Below, piece after piece: positions 46,003 through 53,604 of a DNA stretch of 64,000 bases. The DNA is from Peptoniphilus sp. GNH (lineage in GTDB: Bacteria > Bacillota > Clostridia > Tissierellales > Peptoniphilaceae): assembly GCA_021307325.1 (NCBI GenBank), contig CP089931.1:1016979-1080978 (forward strand), read 5' to 3'. The first letter of the stretch is position 1. Each line of letters opens with the position of its first letter. Made by a program: the position numbers and the translations under genes. Under the pieces are notes generated by a model. It ran no database searches, was not told where the DNA came from, and saw nothing but the letters and a program-made list of their open reading frames with translations.

Positions 46003-46399
46003 GGCACTCACCTCCAAAACGAGCAGAAATATAGCATTCATGACTGCAATACTTACGGTTTTTATTGCCATAAGAAATAAAGGTTTTACCACAGTTAGCA
46101 CAGATACACTCATAGTTGGCTTTCTTACTTACTAACTCTCTATTTTTATTCCACCAGTTATTTCTGCATTTATCTGAACAAAATCTTTTCTTTTTTCTTC
46201 CTACTATCTGTTTTATAGGCTTACCACAATACCCACAGACAGAAATATTTTCATCTTTACTTTTCATACCACCTAGCCCATTACGCCTACAGAAACTCTT
46301 AATAGTGTTGACGGAAATGTTCATATGCTTAGCTATTTCTGTATATCCAGATCCCTTTTCTCTTGATATCTTTATCTTTTCTTTTTCTTCTAAATTCAT
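45989..46399 (-). CDS. Helix-turn-helix protein with two zinc-finger motifs (136 aa)
   Basis: 136 residues. The N-terminus is a homeodomain-like helix-turn-helix (GSGYTEIAKHMNISVNTIKSFCRR). Two Cys clusters follow: CGYCGKPIKQ..RFCSDKC and CANCGKTFIS..KYCSHEC, each able to bind zinc. It probably regulates the recombinase operon or phage genes. Its AGGAGGT ribosome site lies in a perfect hairpin directly before the ATG. Confidence 0.8.
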   Translation of the reverse strand: MNLEEKEKIKISREKGSGYTEIAKHMNISVNTIKSFCRRNGLGGMKSKDENISVCGYCGKPIKQIVGRKKKRFCSDKCRNNWWNKNRELVSKKANYECICANCGKTFISYGNKNRKYCSHECYISARFGGECHEDN

Positions 46400-46400
46400 A

Positions 46401-46447
46401 AAGGCTACCTCCTATTAGGTAGCCTTGGGAAAGGTCAAAATCTGACG
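46401..46447 (-). ncRNA. 5'UTR structured element with masked ribosome site, copy 1
   Basis: On the minus strand GTCAGATTTTGAC is followed by CCCAAGGCTACCTAATAGG and AGGTAGCCTT. AAGGCTACCT and AGGTAGCCTT (46417-46426 and 46401-46410) pair over 10 bp, placing the ribosome site in the stem. The same first 30 nt recur at 50875-50911. Confidence 0.55.
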
Positions 46448-46453
46448 TTTCTA

Positions 46454-48442
46454 TTAATCTTTTTTATAAAATTCGCATTCGTAACCATCTGCACGAAGAA
46501 GTAATCCCTTCGCCCAAGGTGGTGTTCTTCCCATTTGCTCACATACTGCAGTAAGGCTCATTCTTTTATCAGTCTCTATAATTATTTCATCATGGACATG
46601 TGCTACAATCTGGCAGTTTCTTAATGTCTTCATAGCAAAAAGCAAAATATCTCTCGCAGTCCCTTGAATAATGTTTTCTACAAATTTAGGACCATAACTT
46701 TCCAGTCTTTCCCACTTTTTAGCATTACCGACACCTTCATAAGTAACTGACTCGCCACCGAATTTATTCTCGCCAATTCTAGGTTTTACATAGGCAAGTT
46801 TTCTTCCTGAAGGAAGTTCTATAAATAAAAATCCACTTTCCCATGAGAATGTAATGCCATGAGTCTTAGTATCTATTCTTTGCTTTATACAAGTTTTGAC
46901 CGCTCTATCAACATCCCACCAAAGGCTAGTAATCATAGGATTTGAGTTTCTCCAAGCATCAACCAGTGGCTGAAGTTCTTCTTCAGTAAGTCCCATATCA
47001 AGTGCTCCCATAGCTTTTAAGGCACCTACCGAACCACCATAGCCAAGTGCGAGTTCTGCAATTTTACCTTTCTGCCTAAGATGACTATTTACACCATGCT
47101 TTTCAACAGGAACTCCAAACATCTGACTTGCCGATGAACAGTAGATATCTTTACCTTCTTCAAAGACTTTCATTCTCCATTTTTCCACTGCAAGCCATGC
47201 AAGGACTCTCGCTTCAATAGCTGAAAAGTCAGCTACAATAAATTTGTTATTGTTCTGTGGCACAAAGGCAGTTCTAATCAGTTGAGATAAAGTATCTGGG
47301 ATATCTTCATATAGCATTTCAAGTGAATCTACATTTTTCTCTCTTACAAGTGCTCTTGCCTCAGCTAAGTCTAGTAGATGGTTTTGTGGTAGGTTTTGCA
47401 ATTGAACAAGTCTTCCTGCAAATCTTCCGGTTCTATTCGCACCATAATATCGAAACATTCCTCTTTCCCTATTATCTGTACAGGCAGCATTTTTCATGGC
47501 TGTATACTTCTTAACAGAAGACTTGGATAACTGCTGTCTTAAAGTAAGAACCTCAGCAAGTTCTTTTGATGCAGTCTTTATTTCTTTTGCTACTTCCTTT
47601 TTGCCTAGAGACTCCATTTCAAGTCCATGCTCCGATAACCAGTTTCTCATCTGAAGAACTGAGTTAGGATTTTCAAGTCCAGTAATTTCTGTTAGCTTTT
47701 GCATAAGACTAGCCTTTACATCGCTATCTAATTTGATTGCTGATTCAACAAGTACAGGATCAATAGCAATGCCCCTATCATTTATTTCCTGGTCTAAATA
47801 AAACTCATCCCATATATCTTCTGAAACAGGAAACTTTGATAGTTTTCCTTGAATTCCCATTTCTACTTCCACATCACGCTTGTTATATGATTTGAATTGT
47901 TCCCACTTTTCTTCATCATGAAAGTACAGATTCCTTGTTCTTCCTCCGTTAGTTTTTGTCGGAGTGCAAGGCACACAGAAATACTTTATTAGGCTCTTAC
48001 CTTCACTTAGTTTCTGCTTATCAAGTCCAAGTACAGCACCTACTCCTTCAAGAGACAATGGAAGTCCTAGTGTTGCAGACCAAATCATGGTGCATTTCCA
48101 AGAAGTCGGATTTAAAAACATCGCCATTGATGTACTAAGTTCATGATTATCATAAAAAGGATCTAGACTGATACCTTTATCCCTTAAATACCTTGATAAA
48201 CAAACTCTCTCAAATTGTGCATTAAATGCCCATTTACTTATTTTCTCATCAGTGAGTGCATCCAATATTTCAGCAGGGATTTCCTCTCCTTTTGCTAAAT
48301 CTATGACTTTAACTTCACTGCCATCAATGCTGTAAGCAAATAAGAGTATTTCAAAATCATCGGATTCGGCATATTTATATACACCACACTTTTTAAGGTC
48401 TATGCTGCTATATGTTTCAATGTCAATACTGATAGTTTCCAT
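46454..48442 (-). CDS. Phage family A DNA polymerase
   Basis: 662 residues from the ATG after GGAGGTGAAG. The 3'-5' exonuclease Asp-Glu is in SIDIETYSS (about 4-12). Polymerase motif A is VADFSAIEARVL (about 410), motif B is LRQKGKIAELALGYGG (about 475), and motif C is VAHVHDEIIIE (about 610). The 5'-3' exonuclease of bacterial PolI is lacking, as usual for phage. It replicates the phage genome. No primase or helicase gene follows, unlike in related phages. Confidence 0.94.
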   Translation of the reverse strand: METISIDIETYSSIDLKKCGVYKYAESDDFEILLFAYSIDGSEVKVIDLAKGEEIPAEILDALTDEKISKWAFNAQFERVCLSRYLRDKGISLDPFYDNHELSTSMAMFLNPTSWKCTMIWSATLGLPLSLEGVGAVLGLDKQKLSEGKSLIKYFCVPCTPTKTNGGRTRNLYFHDEEKWEQFKSYNKRDVEVEMGIQGKLSKFPVSEDIWDEFYLDQEINDRGIAIDPVLVESAIKLDSDVKASLMQKLTEITGLENPNSVLQMRNWLSEHGLEMESLGKKEVAKEIKTASKELAEVLTLRQQLSKSSVKKYTAMKNAACTDNRERGMFRYYGANRTGRFAGRLVQLQNLPQNHLLDLAEARALVREKNVDSLEMLYEDIPDTLSQLIRTAFVPQNNNKFIVADFSAIEARVLAWLAVEKWRMKVFEEGKDIYCSSASQMFGVPVEKHGVNSHLRQKGKIAELALGYGGSVGALKAMGALDMGLTEEELQPLVDAWRNSNPMITSLWWDVDRAVKTCIKQRIDTKTHGITFSWESGFLFIELPSGRKLAYVKPRIGENKFGGESVTYEGVGNAKKWERLESYGPKFVENIIQGTARDILLFAMKTLRNCQIVAHVHDEIIIETDKRMSLTAVCEQMGRTPPWAKGLLLRADGYECEFYKKD

Positions 48443-48494
48443 CTTCTTCACCTCCAATAAAAATAAGGGTGGCAGATTAGTGCCACCCACCATG

Positions 48495-48611
48495 TTACTT
48501 TCCGTTTATCTTTTCTCTGATGTCTAGATAAAGACTTACCAGTGTTTTTGCTACAAAATCGAAGAGCCATGTGCCGATAAAAATAGTGATAAACCAATCA
48601 ATTAATGTCAT
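48495..48611 (-). CDS. Small membrane peptide (38 aa)
   Basis: 38 codons (MTLIDWFITIFIGTWLFDFVAKTL.., in part) with one amphipathic/transmembrane helix, AGGAGG upstream, placed between the DUF2815 and polymerase genes. Similar short hydrophobic peptides sit here in related prophages. Function unknown. Confidence 0.6.
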   Translation of the reverse strand: MTLIDWFITIFIGTWLFDFVAKTLVSLYLDIREKINGK

Positions 48612-48620
48612 AATGACCTC

Positions 48621-49169
48621 CTATGCCAAGAAGTCATCATCTTCAAGACTTGTAAAATCATCAGAAGCATTACTTCTTCCACCAAGTGGCTCACCATCTC
48701 TAATCTTTTGAATATTTCCAAGTCCGCAGGCGATTCCTTTATTTCCATTTGAGTTAAAGGCATAAAAGCTAATGGATACACGAGCATAACAACCTGAATA
48801 TACTTCACTTCTATCAAGGATAGGTTTTACAGCTTTATCTACAATTTGAGGTGCTGTCACGCTATTTGCGTTGATGAAATAATGACCTTTATATGCCTCA
48901 TCATCACGCTCAATATCCCCATCACGAAGTGGAAGTTTAATGGCTGCCTTGTTTGGTTTCTTTCCTCCAAATTTACCTATTCCTTCTTCGATTGCAGCAT
49001 CAATTGCCTTTTCAATTGCCGTAATTGTTTCTTTATCATCCTTTGGAATAAGAAGAGATACACTATACTTCTCAGGTCCTCCATTGATTGATTTTGGCTC
49101 CCAACCATTAAAATATGAAAGTCTTGTGTCTTTTCCTGTGATTACCTTTGTTCTACTAATATTTGCCAT
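48621..49169 (-). CDS. DUF2815 protein, probable phage single-strand DNA-binding protein
   Basis: 182 residues with the DUF2815 opening (ISRTKVITGKDTRLSYFN), PEKYSVSLLIPKDD and the ending GNIQKIRDGEPLGG, then an acidic tail (DDFTSLEDDDFLA) typical of SSB-like proteins. Coated single strands would serve the polymerase. It lies 1 nt after the DUF2800 gene. Confidence 0.9.
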   Translation of the reverse strand: MANISRTKVITGKDTRLSYFNGWEPKSINGGPEKYSVSLLIPKDDKETITAIEKAIDAAIEEGIGKFGGKKPNKAAIKLPLRDGDIERDDEAYKGHYFINANSVTAPQIVDKAVKPILDRSEVYSGCYARVSISFYAFNSNGNKGIACGLGNIQKIRDGEPLGGRSNASDDFTSLEDDDFLA

Positions 49170-49170
49170 T

Positions 49171-50310
49171 TTAATTTTCCTCCATTATTTCATTAAATTC
49201 GTTTTTTACATTTGATACATTTACTTTCTGACGCTTATCTGAGTTTGGTACAAGTGTCAGTTTTCCAGGTGGTTTGATAATGAGGTCGCCTAGAATATCC
49301 TCAAATTTCTTCTTTCCCATCAGTTTTTGCATTTCAGTAAGTGTGATTAGGCTGGTCTTGAAAATATCGGAATAGCCATTTTCTTTCGCCTTTTCTATTA
49401 CTGCATTTTCATCCTTATACTTTCTTACCGACCTACCCTCTACAACCTTAAAGCCATCCCACTCTTTACCGTGATTAACTGCCATATCTGTTGCATAAGC
49501 TAAGACGCTATTTGCCCATGATGTCAAATCCGGAATAACAATTAGGATTTCTTCTACTTCAGCATCCGTTAAAAGTGGTGGTAGTTTAAACTCATCTTTT
49601 GCAAGTTTCAGTTTTTCTTCAGCCCTTGCTCTACACCTAACTGCAGCCTTACAGAATTTGCACCAATCACCTGAGCAATATTCTCCCTCACCTTTAATAG
49701 CAAGCTCTGCTTTAGGCTTTAGAACTTCCTCTGCCCACTTCTTTAGTTCGCTTGCAGAAATTATCCAAGTAGACACATTTTCTCTTCTAGGCTGAAAGAT
49801 TGACATACTGACTTCCTTTATGTCATATAGGCTCTCATAAATTGAAAGTGCTCCAAGTGCATAACATTTCATCTGTGAATTATCATAGGCATCAACAAGA
49901 ACTCCCTGTCCATACTTAAAGTCAATTATGGAAAGCGTATCATCTGAAACTATCAAGCAGTCGGCAGTTCCAAAACCATCTGGGACAAACTCTGAAAAAT
50001 CCACTTTCTGTTCAATCAAAATAGCCGGATCCTTACATTTCTGTTTGGCTAATTCATATTGCTCCAAAACAAAATCCACATAGGCATCAGTACATTCTTG
50101 CATTTCGTCTGAGTCATAATCAGATACAGGTCTTTTACTTCGCATCTTTAATGCTTTTTTTAGCTTATGTTCGCAAAAGTCATGTGCTGCCGTTCCTTCC
50201 TCGGCTGCTGCTGAACTGGTATTTTCAAACTCTAGTTCAAGCACAGCACTTGGTGTACAGTTAAGCCACCTATGTGAGCTTGATGGAGATAAAATTGAAT
50301 GTTTAGTCAA
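49171..50310 (-). CDS. DUF2800 protein, probable phage PD-(D/E)XK nuclease
   Basis: 379 residues, opening HSILSPSSSHRWLNCTPSA as usual in the family. EEGTAAHDFCEHKL, GTADCLIV, IIDFKYGQG (the D..DxK nuclease motif, about 165-175) and a Cys set CSGDWCKFCKAAVRCRA (about 225-241), which could hold an iron-sulfur cluster, are seen. It resembles Cas4/RecB-type exonucleases used in phage recombination. Its start overlaps the upstream gene by 8 nt. Confidence 0.9.
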   Translation of the reverse strand: MTKHSILSPSSSHRWLNCTPSAVLELEFENTSSAAAEEGTAAHDFCEHKLKKALKMRSKRPVSDYDSDEMQECTDAYVDFVLEQYELAKQKCKDPAILIEQKVDFSEFVPDGFGTADCLIVSDDTLSIIDFKYGQGVLVDAYDNSQMKCYALGALSIYESLYDIKEVSMSIFQPRRENVSTWIISASELKKWAEEVLKPKAELAIKGEGEYCSGDWCKFCKAAVRCRARAEEKLKLAKDEFKLPPLLTDAEVEEILIVIPDLTSWANSVLAYATDMAVNHGKEWDGFKVVEGRSVRKYKDENAVIEKAKENGYSDIFKTSLITLTEMQKLMGKKKFEDILGDLIIKPPGKLTLVPNSDKRQKVNVSNVKNEFNEIMEEN

Positions 50311-50641
50311 TTTTGATTTCCTCCGCTTCTTTTAATAGCTGACTGTAGTTTTCCTTTGGAACATCTGATAACTTCGTTCCACCGAACTTAACAATCAGCT
50401 CTTTAACCTCTGCAGTTTTCCCATGTTGACTTAGTTTTGCAAGCACTGCCCTTACATCTTCAAGGTTCAATTTCTTATCTTCCACTAAAGCCTTTGCTTG
50501 CTTTTCCTCAATAACTTTTGCATCTGCCTCAATATAAGTAGTATCCTTATTGGCAATTGCAATTGACTCTACTACATCAGCCAATGACTTAAGCAATTTT
50601 GACGCATCCATCATTAAGTCATATTTTTGTTTGGTACTCAC
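50303..50641 (-). CDS. Conserved phage protein of the DUF2800 operon (112 aa)
   Basis: 112 residues, helical and charged, with NLEDVRAVLAKLSQHGKTAEVKELIVKFGG in segments, a motif found in phage proteins that databases often mislabel as Rrp5/rRNA biogenesis. I see no catalytic motif. It lies between the 62-aa protein and DUF2800, with overlaps on both sides. Confidence 0.75.
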   Translation of the reverse strand: MSTKQKYDLMMDASKLLKSLADVVESIAIANKDTTYIEADAKVIEEKQAKALVEDKKLNLEDVRAVLAKLSQHGKTAEVKELIVKFGGTKLSDVPKENYSQLLKEAEEIKID

Positions 50642-50829
50642 TATCTCTCACCTCCTTGATTTTGAATGGAAATTTCATCAATTCTATTGCTTGGAATAAA
50701 AACCATAATGTCTGATTTCTTTCCAAGAAAGAATCTGATAAATCTTTCCCTTAGCTTAATGGTCTTGCAATTTGCATAGCCATCTGCTTTTGGTTCTTTT
50801 GAAACACTGATTAGAAGTTTATGTTTCAT
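50641..50829 (-). CDS. Small phage protein, first gene of the DUF2800 operon (62 aa)
   Basis: 62 residues from the ATG (MKHKLLISVSKEPKADG) that follows CGGAGGTAG; the frame open to 50925 runs into the leader element and is not used. Contains FIRFFLGKKSDIMVFIP; family unknown. Its stop overlaps the next gene by one base. Confidence 0.7.
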   Translation of the reverse strand: MKHKLLISVSKEPKADGYANCKTIKLRERFIRFFLGKKSDIMVFIPSNRIDEISIQNQGGER

Positions 50830-50911
50830 TTTTCTACCTCCGTTTCTGAAGGACTTTTCTTTTGCCCTTCTATTAGGTAGCCTTGGGAGAAGGTGAAATC
50901 TGACGGTATTT
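50830..50911 (-). ncRNA. Leader element of the DUF2800 operon (candidate DUF2800 RNA motif), copy 2
   Basis: On the minus strand GTCAGATTTCACC, CCCAAGGCTACCTAATAG, then about 40 nt later CGGAGGTAG just before the ATG. CTACCT can pair with AGGTAG and mask the ribosome site. A structured RNA called the DUF2800 motif is known upstream of such operons in Firmicutes; identity here is inferred from position. Confidence 0.5.
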
Positions 50912-50932
50912 ATAAAAAATTTCAAAAAAAAT

Positions 50933-50966
50933 AATGCCTACCCTAGATTTCTCTAAAGTAGGCATT
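50933..50966 (-). terminator. Terminator after the amidase gene
   Basis: AATGCCTAC and GTAGGCATT form a perfect 9-bp stem, followed by ATTTTTTTT on the minus strand. It separates the lysis genes from the DUF2800 operon. Confidence 0.8.
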
Positions 50967-50978
50967 GTTTGTCATTAG

Positions 50979-51809
50979 TTATAAGACTTCATTTACTCGT
51001 CTTTGTACTGCGTTATAGTCATATCCAGCTCTTTCAAGTCTATTTTTTCGATCCTGTCCATTTCCCCAATTTCCTGCAATTACCTCTCTTGCTAAGGTAT
51101 CAACACTCTTTGATGGAGCACTTGCTACCTGATAAACAGATCTACCATTTACATCATAGACAGCATATCCTGGATTTGCATTGACACACTTTTTAGCATT
51201 ATCTAAATTTCTAAATGCACCCTTTTGACTCTTTGCATCAACCCATGACTTTCTTACTCTATATAGAGATGATGTGCCTGTATTTAATGAGCCATTACTT
51301 CCACCTGCAAGTCTCTTATTTACTTCATTTGCTATATATGAAAACTTGCTGCCAAGATATGGACCAGGACAGTTAGTGCTTTTATACCATTCGTGTTTTT
51401 GAAGAACACCATCCTTACCTCCAGTGTAGGTGCAAGGATAGATTCCATTTCTTCTGCAGATGTCTGTCACCAAATCAATTAGTCTATTTAAAACATAATC
51501 AGAAACTAACCACTGAGGTCCTCTCGTAGAGTTTCCTACTTCTATTGTTACTGCTCTATTGTCACACCAGGAAGATGAGGTCGTCCACGCTCTGTTAGAT
51601 TCATCAACCCCTAAAACAATTACTCCATCGGATCCTAAATTGTAGTTAGCTGATGCACGTCTTGACCTTGGCACAAATACTCCAGCAAGATTTCTACCAT
51701 TTATAACTCCAGCTGCGTGGTGGATAGCTATTTTAGTAATCTTTTGATTTCTTCTACCGCTATGGTTAGGTGAGAGAATTGTTGCTTGTACTAATGGGCT
51801 ATTACTCAT
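50979..51809 (-). CDS. Phage endolysin: N-acetylmuramoyl-L-alanine amidase with SPOR-like and CW_7 parts
   Basis: 276 residues. The amidase_2/PGRP domain (about 1-165) has the zinc ligands in IAIHHAAG, the later His in QKHEWYKS, and the Cys of TNCPGPYLG. A linker rich in Gly/Ser/Asn follows, then a SPOR-like segment (YRVRKSWVDAKSQKGAF..AVYDVNGRSVYQV) and a C-terminal CW_7 repeat (VDTLAREVIAGNWGNGQDRK) that binds peptidoglycan. It degrades the wall at lysis with the holin just upstream. Confidence 0.92.
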   Translation of the reverse strand: MSNSPLVQATILSPNHSGRRNQKITKIAIHHAAGVINGRNLAGVFVPRSRRASANYNLGSDGVIVLGVDESNRAWTTSSSWCDNRAVTIEVGNSTRGPQWLVSDYVLNRLIDLVTDICRRNGIYPCTYTGGKDGVLQKHEWYKSTNCPGPYLGSKFSYIANEVNKRLAGGSNGSLNTGTSSLYRVRKSWVDAKSQKGAFRNLDNAKKCVNANPGYAVYDVNGRSVYQVASAPSKSVDTLAREVIAGNWGNGQDRKNRLERAGYDYNAVQRRVNEVL

Positions 51810-52211
51810 TTATTTTTCCTCCTTGAATTGTTCCAATACTCTTTTTAATTTTTCTGGTACTGGCAAACCTAAAGCTACAGAATTTTCTAAAATAGAAAGA
51901 CCTTCATTTGCTATATAAAAAAAGATGATGGCTGTTCTTATCATTGTTCCATCACCTTTAATTAAATTTACATCACATAGGTTTGCTATTCCTACAACTA
52001 TAAAAATCATAATCTTTTTAGCTATCCCTTTAAATCCTATGGATGAGGATAGCTTTCTTTCAACCCCTGCTCTTAAAACTCCTGTTAGATAGTCAGCAAT
52101 CACAAAAGCAAGTAGTGTGTATATAAAAGCATCTACACTTCCAAGATAAAATCCCAACCATCCTCCGATAGCTGTAAAACATACTTTTAGTATTTCAAAG
52201 AATTTGTTCAT
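51810..52211 (-). CDS. Phage holin (phage_holin_4/toxin-secretion type)
   Basis: 133 residues with about three hydrophobic helices (about 10-30, 33-50, 66-90), the family segments DYLTGVLRAGVERKLSSSIG and GIAKKIMIFIVVG, and a charged C-terminus. It forms the membrane lesion that releases the amidase. It ends right before the amidase ATG. Confidence 0.92.
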   Translation of the reverse strand: MNKFFEILKVCFTAIGGWLGFYLGSVDAFIYTLLAFVIADYLTGVLRAGVERKLSSSIGFKGIAKKIMIFIVVGIANLCDVNLIKGDGTMIRTAIIFFYIANEGLSILENSVALGLPVPEKLKRVLEQFKEEK

Positions 52212-52212
52212 T

Positions 52213-53604
52213 TTATTCCTCCTCAGTTAATGTATAAGTTATTTTCATTGTCTTATCTGCCGTTTTTAATATTGGACTTGATAGGTTATTAATTGTTCCA
52301 AGATATTGCGTGTGAAGGAATAGAAGTTTATAAAGAGTATAACTCCCATAACCAGAATCTGTATCAAAACCAATCATAAATGGACCAATATTAATTAAAG
52401 GTGAAGTTAAAAACTTCATATCAACAGTAGCTGTATAAATAACATTATCATTTTTATCAATTAAAAATTGTCTGGTTCCTATATAATCCCCATATTTGTA
52501 AAAATACTGATTTGTATATTCTCCTCTTAATATATCAACTTCGCTTTCCAAATTAATCAATGTAATGTCCACTGGATTATTAATATTTATTTTATAAACA
52601 CCATTTTTTTTGTAATTTAAACAATACAAATATTTACCTCTAACCACACTCCCTATCGTCCTATAATGGCTTTCATTTTCAGAACTTGGATATCTACCTA
52701 TTATTTGCAGTTGTACATTTTCTAACACCCACTTATCTTCTGTAAATGAAAAATCTTCCTTCTTAATCTTTATCGTATATATTTCAGCATTTCCCCTGCT
52801 GTTCGTTTCCCCTACCGTTGAAAATCCATACCAATATCCATCTTCCCCATCATGGAAAGAACAGTTAATGCTATATCTACTAGGGAAAAATTTTTCAGGT
52901 TTAATGTAATTTACTTCAATATCTTGTGTAGGCATATCTAGAATCGTATCATTAAGTCCTAAATTAAAAAATGACTCCCTAATTTTAGCTATTTGAATTT
53001 GTCTATCGGGCATAGGCCAAATAGAATAAAAACTTTGGTCTTTTAAGTTTACTTCAACAAGACCTGCATAATAAGATAGAACAGCCTTGTCTGTTTTTGT
53101 ACTAACCTTATTTAACATAAGAATTCCTGATTCTCTGTCATAAGAGTTCCCATAAAAGCTTTTGCCTCCTCTATAATGAGTTAAAGCTAAGGATGAAATC
53201 CTTCCATTTCCTTGTGAAGTTGAAAAGTCCCATACAAATTTATATCCTCTATCTATTGGTTTGGATTCCGTCAAGTTCGCAGATCCTCCTTTGGCATTGT
53301 CAGTTTCATTAACGTCATTTGATGCATAACCAATAATTGGATTGTCTGAGGGTGCAATTATCTTATTCTGATCCTCTTCTAAAGGATTTTCAAATAGCAG
53401 AATCCCACCATAACATTTATTAGCTATGGGAAATATTTCATCTTTAAACTTAACTGTTCCATTATCTAAGGGATACATAAGTCCTGATGGATTCAGTCTT
53501 AATAAATCTGGGACTGCATTGGTTATTAGGTTTTCATCTTCATAAATCTCCTTCTTATTTGTCCTCACATCAGTTAGTTCGATGACTGATTTACCCTTGA
53601 GCAT
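52213..53604 (-). CDS. Phage structural protein, probable baseplate or tail-tip component (463 aa)
   Basis: 463 residues, mostly beta, starting MLKGKSVIELTDVRTNKKE. No family is recognised, but the position between the tail protein and holin genes suits a baseplate or receptor-binding part. No repeats or enzyme motifs are seen. Overlaps the previous gene by 14 nt. Confidence 0.72.
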   Translation of the reverse strand: MLKGKSVIELTDVRTNKKEIYEDENLITNAVPDLLRLNPSGLMYPLDNGTVKFKDEIFPIANKCYGGILLFENPLEEDQNKIIAPSDNPIIGYASNDVNETDNAKGGSANLTESKPIDRGYKFVWDFSTSQGNGRISSLALTHYRGGKSFYGNSYDRESGILMLNKVSTKTDKAVLSYYAGLVEVNLKDQSFYSIWPMPDRQIQIAKIRESFFNLGLNDTILDMPTQDIEVNYIKPEKFFPSRYSINCSFHDGEDGYWYGFSTVGETNSRGNAEIYTIKIKKEDFSFTEDKWVLENVQLQIIGRYPSSENESHYRTIGSVVRGKYLYCLNYKKNGVYKININNPVDITLINLESEVDILRGEYTNQYFYKYGDYIGTRQFLIDKNDNVIYTATVDMKFLTSPLINIGPFMIGFDTDSGYGSYTLYKLLFLHTQYLGTINNLSSPILKTADKTMKITYTLTEEE

